NCBI GenBank assembly: GCA_012519465.1
Contig: JAAYQD010000388.1
Span: 1 to 5,873, forward strand
From: Candidatus Cloacimonadota bacterium
GTDB lineage: Bacteria > Cloacimonadota > Cloacimonadia > Cloacimonadales > Cloacimonadaceae
Reading direction: 5' to 3'
DNA: 5,873 nt
Position numbers and translations under genes: made by a program. Positions 1 to 5,797 of this stretch are shown here, one piece after another. Below the pieces are notes generated by a model that was given only the letters and a program-made list of their open reading frames with translations, ran no database searches and was not told where the DNA came from. Numbering within the stretch: position 1 is the stretch's first letter; each line of letters begins with the position of its first letter.

Positions 1-312
1 GGCTTGGACGGCATGGCTCTCACTTTGTTAGATGTCTTGGGCGGCATAGGCGAATTGAAGATATGCACCGGTTATTGGCTGGAGGGCAAGCGCGTGAAAG
101 GCTTTTTATCCCATCATCTGGATTTGGCAAGGGTGCAACCGGAATATCTCACCCTTCCCGGCTGGGATGTGGATATCAGCTCCTGCACCAGTTTGGCAAG
201 ATTGCCCAAGGCTGCCAAAGACTATCTGGACGCCGTGCAAGACCTGGTGGGTACACAAATAGAGCTGGTATCTGTGGGACCAGACCGCAAGCAAACCATC
301 GTGATAAAATAA
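1..312 (+). CDS. purA: Adenylosuccinate synthetase, C-terminal part (5' end cut by window edge)
   Basis: This is the last ~103 residues of adenylosuccinate synthetase, which joins IMP and aspartate using GTP to make adenylosuccinate, the first committed step to AMP, in the cytoplasm. The frame is open from base 1 and ends in TAA. Recognisable family landmarks, in order, are the DGxALTxLDVL segment (residues 3-13 of the fragment), a KICTGY strand soon after, LPGW about half-way, and the nucleotide-binding SVGPDRxxT motif close to the C-terminus. The family is usually about 420-430 residues, so roughly three quarters lie to the left of the window; the ATG at base 13 is internal, not a start. 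One oddity: the TKxD guanine-recognition motif reads TLLD here (codons ACT TTG TTA GAT), so the usual lysine is leucine. The next gene starts only 18 bases after the stop, which suggests shared transcription. The family assignment is very secure. Confidence 0.95.
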   Translation, partial: GLDGMALTLLDVLGGIGELKICTGYWLEGKRVKGFLSHHLDLARVQPEYLTLPGWDVDISSCTSLARLPKAAKDYLDAVQDLVGTQIELVSVGPDRKQTIVIK

Positions 313-319
313 AGTATTT

Positions 320-323
320 GAGG
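320..323 (+). promoter_or_regulatory. Ribosome binding site of the outer-membrane protein gene
   Basis: GAGG lies 7 bases before the ATG at 331, in the 18-base spacer after purA. It supports that ATG as the start, in agreement with the signal peptide that begins there. The spacer is too short to hold a separate full promoter, so transcription probably comes from purA or further upstream. Confidence 0.6.
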
Positions 324-330
324 TTTACCG

Positions 331-1515
331 ATGAGAAAACTATACATATTACTATTCCTGCTGATGGCAGTGGGATTGATGGCACAAGCGCAGGACAGCC
401 TGGCGATCAATTTTGCCCTGCCCCAAAATATGGATCCCACATTTGATTATTTTAGTGTGAACTATGTGGGAGCCCAGGCTTTGGGACGCGGCAACAGCGG
501 CGTAGCGCTGAAGGGCGGGGTGGAATCCATCCTTGCCAATCCGGCGGCATATCATCCCCAACGCAGTGCCGTTTATGGCGAGATGTTGATCAAGCCTCCT
601 GTGAAGACGGATATCTATCGCAAGACCCGTGAATTTAGCTCTCCTGTGCCATTTGGCATGATAGCTGCGGGAGGTCCGCTGGAAAATAGACTCATCCCCG
701 GAATGAACTGGGGAGTGGCGTATAGCCTGCCCAAGAGCATAGTGTTGGATGCCTTTGTGGTGCCGATGAATTTTGGCGCCTACGAAATGGTGCGTTATCC
801 CATCTACAATCAACATCAGGTGACCGCCAATCTGGGATGGCATCAAGGGGATTGGAACGTAGGCGTGAACCTGCACAACCAAATCCATTATATCAGCGAT
901 TTTACCATCCTGCGTACCTTTGAGCACATCCAAGAGTACAAGTATCTCTTCAGACCAGAGCTGGGCGTGTTGTGGGCGAATCCGCAGCTGAATGTGGGGC
1001 TGAGCCTCACTCCGCCTTCCAAACTGGATTGGAAACTAAAATACATTGATTTTGATACCACCATGCCCACAGAGCTGACAGCTGGCGTTGCCATCCAGAA
1101 CGCCAATCAAAGGTATATTGTGGATGCACAATGGGAAAATACCTCCGCTGTGCATGAGGAATATAAAGACCGCTTCAGCCTCAAGGCTGGCTTTGAATCA
1201 GACGTGCGCAGCTTTACCTATCGCGTGGGATATCTCTATCGCCCGGAAATCTGGCATGGCAGCTATAATCTGCCCATCAATACAACCGCTGATGCCGATA
1301 CGGCGCTGTGGTGGGACTATATACCCACCACTGGCACCGTGAAAGAGAATGGCCAGCATCTGTTGAGCGCAGGTTTGAGCTGGACGTTTAAATATGGCGT
1401 GATCAACGTGGGTGGGATGATTGGTTTGGGACAGCCTGATATGGCGCAGGTGAGCGCATCCCTGGGGCTTTATACAGATTATTTCCGCAGGAAACGCCAC
1501 CCGGCAGAGTTATGA
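331..1515 (+). CDS. Exported outer-membrane beta-barrel protein, FadL/PorV-like
   Basis: A 394-residue protein that most likely sits in the outer membrane. Residues 1-20 form a classical signal peptide: basic RK at 2-3, a hydrophobic core from about 4 to 17, and an AQA cleavage site before Q21. After it, residues 48-72 contain GAQALGRGNSGVAL followed by a NPAAY segment, the pattern seen at the N-terminus of the FadL/OMPP1 and PorV/UPF0164 type barrels (small-residue-rich hatch, then an NPA motif). The rest is a run of alternating polar/hydrophobic strands rich in Tyr, Trp and Gly, as expected for a barrel. No transmembrane helix is visible beyond the signal peptide. The likely last strand (about residues 375-385, ending in YTDYF) is followed by a basic tail, RRKRHPAEL, rather than ending on an aromatic residue. 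The transported substrate or partner cannot be told from sequence; a role in hydrophobic solute uptake or in a secretion complex are both possible. The stop overlaps the start of the DUF362 gene. The barrel class is well supported, the exact family less so. Confidence 0.7.
   Translation: MRKLYILLFLLMAVGLMAQAQDSLAINFALPQNMDPTFDYFSVNYVGAQALGRGNSGVALKGGVESILANPAAYHPQRSAVYGEMLIKPPVKTDIYRKTREFSSPVPFGMIAAGGPLENRLIPGMNWGVAYSLPKSIVLDAFVVPMNFGAYEMVRYPIYNQHQVTANLGWHQGDWNVGVNLHNQIHYISDFTILRTFEHIQEYKYLFRPELGVLWANPQLNVGLSLTPPSKLDWKLKYIDFDTTMPTELTAGVAIQNANQRYIVDAQWENTSAVHEEYKDRFSLKAGFESDVRSFTYRVGYLYRPEIWHGSYNLPINTTADADTALWWDYIPTTGTVKENGQHLLSAGLSWTFKYGVINVGGMIGLGQPDMAQVSASLGLYTDYFRRKRHPAEL
1512..1515 (+). 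other. ATGA stop/start overlap between outer-membrane and DUF362 genes
   Basis: The start ATG of the DUF362 gene (1512-1514) overlaps the TGA stop (1513-1515) of the barrel gene. No good Shine-Dalgarno lies at the normal distance (AGGAAA at 1489-1494 is too far away and GGCAG at 1503-1507 is weak), so translation by re-initiation after the upstream gene is the likely mode. Confidence 0.75.
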
Positions 1516-2636
1516 ACGCCAAGGTACAGATCCGCAAGATGGAAGGCTATGACCTGCAGCAATTGCAGGATGCGGTGGCCAGCTATCTGAAGAGCGTGCG
1601 CAATCCCAAGCTGAATAGGGCAAAAAGGGTTCTCATCAAGCCCAACCTATTGGGAGCATACCCTCCCCACAAGGCGGTGACCACCCATCCAATGGTGGTG
1701 GAAGCCATCATTCGCCACTTTTTGGACAAAGGCAAAGAGGTGTGGGTGGGAGACAGCCCGGGAGGCACGGTATCGGTGGAATCTGTGTGGGAAACCTGCG
1801 GTTATAAAGACCTCGCCCGTCGCTATCCCATCAAGCTGGTAAACCTCTCCACCATGGGCTTTAGGGAAATCCAGAAGGGGGAAAACACCCTGCGCATATC
1901 TGAGGCGCTTTGGCGCTGTGGCATCATCATCAACGTAGCCAAATATAAGACCCACAGCCTGATGGCATACACGGGTGCCCTCAAAAACCTCTATGGCTTG
2001 GTGCCGGGGCTCATCAAGAGCGATTATCACCGCCAACACCCTGATACCGATGGTTTTGCCAGATTGCTATTGGATCTCTGGGAGATAACCCGCAAGCGGA
2101 TAACATACAACTTTATTGATGGGATCATGGGCATGGACGGAGCTGGTCCCTCCGCCGGCAATCCCCGCTATTTTGGGCTTTTCTTTGGTTCAGAGAGTGT
2201 GCCAGCAGTGGATTATATCGCTTCCAAGATGATGGGCTTCCGCCTCCATGACATACCATATATGCATGATGCGCTGCACACGGAAGGGATCCTTCCATCC
2301 CGCATCCAGATACCCACCAGCTTCAAGGATTACCCTGTGTTTGATGCCGATTTGGGGGTGGTGAAACTGCGTAAAGACCTGCTCAAATATCTGCCAGAAT
2401 TCGTGCGAAAGGGCTTTCATAAGCTGTATTACAAACAGCCGGTGATAAGCGAAGATTGCAAGCGCTGTGGCATCTGTGTGCGCAGTTGCCCCGTCAAAGC
2501 CATTGCCTGGCAGGATGATGGCTTTCCCAAGATAGACGAGAAAGAGTGCATTCGCTGTATGTGTTGCCACGAGCTCTGCCCCCATCATGCAGTGTATATC
2601 AAACGCTCTTGGGTGGCAAGGATCAGCAGATTATGA
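1512..2636 (+). CDS. DUF362 domain protein with C-terminal double [4Fe-4S] ferredoxin domain
   Basis: A 374-residue cytoplasmic protein with no signal peptide or membrane helix. Residues ~1-300 match the DUF362 family: VLIKPNL (40-46), GDSPGG (80-85), NVAKYKTH (141-148), TGALKNLYGLVPG (154-166) and DGIMGMDGAGPSAGNP (203-218) are its conserved blocks. The C-terminus carries two CxxCxxCxxxCP motifs, C316/C319/C322/C326 and C346/C349/C352/C356, the arrangement of a bacterial-type 2x[4Fe-4S] ferredoxin, so the protein should bind two clusters and transfer electrons at low potential. An extra cysteine, C351, lies next to the C352 ligand. DUF362 proteins of this fusion type are common in anaerobes, but I know of no settled reaction for them and propose none. 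The gene is coupled by ATGA overlaps at both ends, to the barrel gene upstream and ftsB-like gene downstream. Family and cluster motifs are secure; function is open. Confidence 0.9.
   Translation: MNAKVQIRKMEGYDLQQLQDAVASYLKSVRNPKLNRAKRVLIKPNLLGAYPPHKAVTTHPMVVEAIIRHFLDKGKEVWVGDSPGGTVSVESVWETCGYKDLARRYPIKLVNLSTMGFREIQKGENTLRISEALWRCGIIINVAKYKTHSLMAYTGALKNLYGLVPGLIKSDYHRQHPDTDGFARLLLDLWEITRKRITYNFIDGIMGMDGAGPSAGNPRYFGLFFGSESVPAVDYIASKMMGFRLHDIPYMHDALHTEGILPSRIQIPTSFKDYPVFDADLGVVKLRKDLLKYLPEFVRKGFHKLYYKQPVISEDCKRCGICVRSCPVKAIAWQDDGFPKIDEKECIRCMCCHELCPHHAVYIKRSWVARISRL
2633..2636 (+). other. ATGA stop/start overlap between DUF362 and FtsB-like genes
   Basis: The ATG of the FtsB-like gene (2633-2635) overlaps the TGA stop of the DUF362 gene (2634-2636). 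AAGGA at 2618-2622 lies 10 bases upstream and may serve as a ribosome site. This fixes the start over the in-frame ATG at 2546, which would add 29 residues without family character and place them inside the ferredoxin coding region. Confidence 0.75.
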
Positions 2637-2947
2637 AATCCCGCGCAGAACGCCCCAAAGCCATCGTCCGGCTTCTCTTTTATGCCGCCATGCTTTTTTT
2701 ATTATCCTGGATACTATTGTGGGGCGATAACAGCTTTCTGAATACCTGGAATATAGGACGGCGCGTGGAAGCATTGGAAAAGGAAATGAAGGAGCTGAAA
2801 GCCCAAAATGAAGAGCTTAAACAAGAGAACGAACGCCTGAAGACAGACCCCATGGCAGCGGAAAAGGTGGCTCGGGAAAAGTTTGGGTTCACCAAAGAGG
2901 GTGAGAAGGTATTCCGCTTTGTGACTCCGGAGGCGCAGGAGAAATAA
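2633..2947 (+). CDS. Septum formation initiator, FtsB/DivIC family
   Basis: A 104-residue bitopic membrane protein of the FtsB/DivIC family, which in characterised bacteria joins FtsL and FtsQ (or DivIB) in the divisome and helps to activate septal cell-wall synthesis. The layout is typical: a short basic cytoplasmic N-terminus (residues 1-10, with K2, R4, R7 and K9), one transmembrane helix at about 11-30, then a periplasmic coiled coil rich in Glu, Lys and Leu at about 43-71, and a C-terminal family block, AREKFGFTKEGEKVFRF (80-96). Size matches the family (about 90-110). It starts inside the stop codon of the DUF362 gene and its TAA shares a base with the start of the GGDEF gene, so it is made as part of the coupled unit. 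Short coiled-coil membrane proteins can be confused with FtsL, but the C-terminal block favours FtsB/DivIC. The choice between the names ftsB and divIC cannot be made from sequence alone. Confidence 0.85.
   Translation: MKSRAERPKAIVRLLFYAAMLFLLSWILLWGDNSFLNTWNIGRRVEALEKEMKELKAQNEELKQENERLKTDPMAAEKVAREKFGFTKEGEKVFRFVTPEAQEK
2937..2941 (+). promoter_or_regulatory. Ribosome binding site of the GGDEF gene
   Basis: AGGAG lies 5 bases before the ATG at 2947, inside the last codons of the FtsB-like gene. With the TAATG junction (stop 2945-2947, start 2947-2949) it fixes the start and points to translational coupling with some independent ribosome loading. Confidence 0.65.
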
Positions 2948-4614
2948 TGCCCAAGCTATCTCCTTCATATTGGCCTGAAAACGCATCCCGTCTTAGTAAG
3001 ATCGATAGCAGCGAGCAGATAGAGGTTCGTGAACTGATGGACAAGCTGTTGCAGGAGGATGAGGAAGGGCGCAAGCGGTTGATTGGAGAGCTGTCTGAAA
3101 AAGTGCGGATACAAAATGGCAACGAAGATCAGGAAGATAAGTTCAGGGCATATTGTGCGCTATTTATAGACATTTTGGCTGAACCCTTTACCAAGGGAAG
3201 CAGCTCCTACACCTCTCCCATGCTGCAACATCTGGAACTGGTCAATTCCCTGCCGGTGCATTCCAGATCAAAGCGCTTTACCATTCTGAAAAAAGCCTTG
3301 GAGGGGTTTTCGGATGAGCTGCCCCACATCTATAGTATCTTTGATCAAATCCAACTTCTGTATCTGCTTGTGCAACTAACGGATTATCAAAACGCCAAGA
3401 GGCAGGCAGATTATTTGAAAGGGATGGTGCCCCGCTCTCCTTCTTTGCACTATCTGATGTACCAGCTGGGGCTTGCTGAGGTTTTGTATCAGGAAAGCAG
3501 GCATGTGGATTATGTGGCTTTGTGGTTGGATCTAATCTCATATTTCTATCAGACGGAAGGGCTGGATGTATCCATTTATCTGCTATTGGCATGGATCCGC
3601 AGCATCCAGTGGAATCGTGATACCATCCTGCAAAGTGCTCTTTTGGGCAAGATATACTGGGGAGTGCTGCGCAAAAACAATATCAATTCCGCCATCGCTC
3701 TGTTGGATATATATCAGGCGTTGGGCAGCAAAATGTTGGAAGCCAAAGACAAAATGAGGCTCACCGAACGGCTGACCACCCGGTTTACCCGCTATCTATC
3801 GCCCACACATCTGCATGATTTGTATTTCTTTGCAGGAAGCTATGCCACGGGAGCCAGCTCCACCCTCAAAGACAGCATCCGCTACTTCAAGTTTTCAAAC
3901 TTTTACCTCAACCGCTGCTGGAGAGAGCAGGGCGAGGTGGCGCGCTTTTTGCGTAAACACATGGAAGCAGAATGCTTTTGCAGAGCAATGCCCTTTATAG
4001 AACAGCGCATCATGAATATGGGAAACCAGATGAGTATGCACAGCAATGCATACGTGGAATCCCTGGAACAGAACTACGATAAAATCCAGACCCTGCTCAC
4101 AAAGGTGGAGGAGCTTTCCATCACAGACGGGCTCACCGGCCTCAAAAACCGCCGCTTTCTGGAGTATAACATCTTTGAAATCCTGCTCTTGGCAAGCCGT
4201 CACCGCGTGTCCTTCAATTTTGCAATGGTGGATATAGACTTTTTCAAGCAGGTGAATGACACTTGGGGGCATGCCGCAGGGGATTATGTGCTCAAAGAAC
4301 TGGCACGGCTCCTCACCGATGAATTCCGTAAAAGTGACGTGATAATACGCTTTGGCGGGGAGGAGTTTTTGGTGATACTCTTCGATTCCTCTTTTGAAGA
4401 TACCCTGGTGAAAATGGAAATGATGCGCGCCAAAGTGCAGGAGCATTCCTTTATGTATCAGAATCAGGAAATCAAGATTACGGTAAGCATCGGATTGAAC
4501 CGTCAAACCGTGGTTGTTACAGGTGAAGAAGACCTCTGGGACAACATCGCAATAGCAGACAATGCACTTTATAAAGCCAAAAACCAAGGCCGCAACCAAG
4601 TACACTTGGGATAA
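2947..4614 (+). CDS. Diguanylate cyclase (GGDEF) with long soluble helical N-terminal region
   Basis: A 555-residue protein whose C-terminal domain (about 390-555) should condense two GTP into c-di-GMP. Visible landmarks are the DGLTGLKNRR entry motif (394-403), DIDFFKQVNDTWGHAAGD (429-446) with the metal-binding D429 and substrate-contacting N437, the GGEEF active-site loop (470-474) with catalytic E472, and ALYKAKNQGRNQV near the end. R461-x-x-D464 lies nine residues before the GGEEF loop, the position of the product-inhibition I-site of PleD, so feedback control by c-di-GMP is likely. The first ~350 residues contain no signal peptide, no membrane helix and no PAS, GAF or receiver domain that I recognise. 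They look all-helical, with stretches such as 140-200 that resemble TPR-like helical pairs. Residues ~360-393 form the usual helical linker into GGDEF. The protein is therefore probably a cytoplasmic sensor-cyclase with unknown input. The cyclase call is secure; the nature of the N-terminal region is not. Confidence 0.93.
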   Translation: MPKLSPSYWPENASRLSKIDSSEQIEVRELMDKLLQEDEEGRKRLIGELSEKVRIQNGNEDQEDKFRAYCALFIDILAEPFTKGSSSYTSPMLQHLELVNSLPVHSRSKRFTILKKALEGFSDELPHIYSIFDQIQLLYLLVQLTDYQNAKRQADYLKGMVPRSPSLHYLMYQLGLAEVLYQESRHVDYVALWLDLISYFYQTEGLDVSIYLLLAWIRSIQWNRDTILQSALLGKIYWGVLRKNNINSAIALLDIYQALGSKMLEAKDKMRLTERLTTRFTRYLSPTHLHDLYFFAGSYATGASSTLKDSIRYFKFSNFYLNRCWREQGEVARFLRKHMEAECFCRAMPFIEQRIMNMGNQMSMHSNAYVESLEQNYDKIQTLLTKVEELSITDGLTGLKNRRFLEYNIFEILLLASRHRVSFNFAMVDIDFFKQVNDTWGHAAGDYVLKELARLLTDEFRKSDVIIRFGGEEFLVILFDSSFEDTLVKMEMMRAKVQEHSFMYQNQEIKITVSIGLNRQTVVVTGEEDLWDNIAIADNALYKAKNQGRNQVHLG

Positions 4615-4628
4615 TTACAGTTTTACGC

Positions 4629-4660
4629 TTGACATGAATGGCACACCATAAAGCTTGAAT
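4629..4660 (+). promoter_or_regulatory. Weak promoter candidate upstream of the ABC ATPase gene
   Basis: The 63-base gap 4615-4677 holds a perfect TTGACA (4629-4634). The only tolerable -10 match is TTGAAT (4655-4660, four of six bases), with a 20-base spacer, which is longer than the usual 16-18. It would place the transcription start in or next to the ribosome site. The gap is the one place in the window where a new transcript could easily start, but the sequence match is poor, and the preference of this organism's main sigma factor is unknown. Confidence 0.2.
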
Positions 4661-4663
4661 CAC

Positions 4664-4670
4664 AAAGGAG
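4664..4670 (+). promoter_or_regulatory. Strong ribosome binding site of the ABC ATPase gene
   Basis: AAAGGAG lies 7 bases before the ATG at 4678. It is the best Shine-Dalgarno in the window and fixes the start of the ATPase gene, suggesting efficient, independent translation. Confidence 0.75.
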
Positions 4671-4677
4671 AAACCGC

Positions 4678-5781
4678 ATGGCAAAGATCATCGTGAAAAA
4701 CCTGAACAAGTATTACGACAACGGCTTTCATGCCGTCAAAGACATAAGTTTTGAAGCTGAAGACAAGGAGTTTATGGTGCTCGTAGGTCCTTCCGGTTGT
4801 GGAAAGACCACCGCTCTGAGGCTCATTGCCGGCTTGGAGGAGATTTCCTCCGGTGAAATATGGATTGGCGATAGGATGGTAAACAAGGTACATCCCAAGG
4901 ATAGAGATATCGCCATGGTGTTTCAAAACTATGCATTGTATCCGCATATGACTGTGTATGACAACATGGCTTTTGCCCTCAAATTGCGCAGGGAAGATAA
5001 AGCCACCATCCGCAAAAAAGTGGATCATGCAGCAGAGCTATTGGGCATAGAATCCATGCTCAAACGCCGTCCCGGCCAGCTTTCCGGAGGTCAGCGCCAG
5101 CGTGTGGCATTGGGACGTGCCATCGTGCGCAGCCCCAAGGTTTTCCTTTTTGATGAGCCCCTTTCCAACCTCGATGCCAAGCTGCGCGTGCAGATGCGCT
5201 CCGAGATTGTGAAGCTGCATCGCCAACTCCAGAATACCATGATCTATGTAACCCACGATCAGGTGGAAGCTATGACCATGGCAGACCGCATCGTGGTGAT
5301 GAAAGATGGTGTGATTCATCAGATAGACACCCCTTTGAATATCTACAACCATCCTGCCAACGTGTTTGTGGCAGGCTTCATCGGTAGCCCCGCCATCAAC
5401 CTTGTCACCGGCAAACTGGTGGCAGTGGAAGGCGGCTTGGCATTTGTGGCAGATGGAATCAAGGTAAATCTGGGTGCTGAGATGGCAAAAAAGCTAGCTG
5501 CATACAAGGATAAGGAGATTATCTTTGGCATTCGGCCGGAGGATATCTATGATGCACGCTTTGATAGCATGGCAGAAAGTCCACAGTCTTTTGAAGCCCT
5601 TTGTGACATTGTGGAGCCCCTTGGCAATGAATACCATCTGCAGCTGAAGGTAAATGCCCACAATCTCACCGCCCGCTTTGATCCCAAGGAATTGCCCAAG
5701 GCAGGGGAGCGGCTGAAGGTGAGCGCAGATATGGCTCGTGCCCATTTCTTTGATCCCACCTCCGAGCTCAGCTTGGTTTAG
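4678..5781 (+). CDS. ABC transporter ATP-binding protein, MalK/UgpC (CUT1) type
   Basis: A complete 367-residue ATPase subunit that should sit on the inner face of the cytoplasmic membrane and power import of sugars or similar solutes through a partner permease pair. All motifs are intact: Walker A GPSGCGKTT (37-45), Q-loop Q83 in MVFQNYALYPHMTVYDN, signature LSGGQ (135-139), Walker B VFLFDEP (155-161) with catalytic E160, D-loop SNLD (163-166) and switch H193 in YVTHDQVEAMT. After the nucleotide domain come FIGSPAIN (234-241) and GIRPED (284-289), hallmarks of the C-terminal regulatory/TOBE region of the MalK/UgpC/MsmX group, and the length is the usual 360-370. No permease or binding protein gene is in the window, so substrate cannot be assigned; it could be a shared ATPase for several importers, as known for MsmX, or its partners may lie outside. 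It is separated from the cyclase gene by 63 bases and followed within 16 bases by a probable exported protein gene. Confidence 0.93.
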   Translation: MAKIIVKNLNKYYDNGFHAVKDISFEAEDKEFMVLVGPSGCGKTTALRLIAGLEEISSGEIWIGDRMVNKVHPKDRDIAMVFQNYALYPHMTVYDNMAFALKLRREDKATIRKKVDHAAELLGIESMLKRRPGQLSGGQRQRVALGRAIVRSPKVFLFDEPLSNLDAKLRVQMRSEIVKLHRQLQNTMIYVTHDQVEAMTMADRIVVMKDGVIHQIDTPLNIYNHPANVFVAGFIGSPAINLVTGKLVAVEGGLAFVADGIKVNLGAEMAKKLAAYKDKEIIFGIRPEDIYDARFDSMAESPQSFEALCDIVEPLGNEYHLQLKVNAHNLTARFDPKELPKAGERLKVSADMARAHFFDPTSELSLV

Positions 5782-5797
5782 TATTATTTATCTTCCC

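Noticed and set aside
352..933. A 193-codon open frame on the minus strand opposite the outer-membrane protein gene
   Set aside because: The sense frame has a signal peptide, ribosome site and family motifs; the antisense translation has none and is rich in His and Ile as expected from reverse reading.
2546..2635. Upstream ATG in frame with the FtsB-like gene, giving a 133-residue protein
   Set aside because: The extra 29 residues lie within the ferredoxin-motif coding region, carry no family character and would spoil the typical short basic N-terminus; the ATGA junction at 2633 is the better start.
3895..4605. A 236-codon open frame on the minus strand opposite the GGDEF domain
   Set aside because: It lies wholly inside the conserved GGDEF coding region, its translation shows no recognisable motif or domain, and it has the His/Cys-rich look of an antisense shadow.
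4596..4609. Inverted repeat CCAAG-TACA-CTTGG at the end of the GGDEF gene, a possible terminator stem
   Set aside because: The stem is only 5 bp, it lies inside the coding sequence before the stop, and no T-run follows directly; the nearest TTTT is at 4621-4624.
4639..4654. TGGCAC followed by GC at 4653-4654, resembling a sigma-54 promoter
   Set aside because: The distance between GG (4640-4641) and GC (4653-4654) is 11 bases rather than the strict 10, and the -12 element reads AAGC instead of TTGC.
5782..5787. TATTAT as a possible -10 box before the exported protein gene
   Set aside because: No -35 match is found at a suitable distance upstream, and the sequence lies in an AT-rich 16-base spacer where such a match arises easily.
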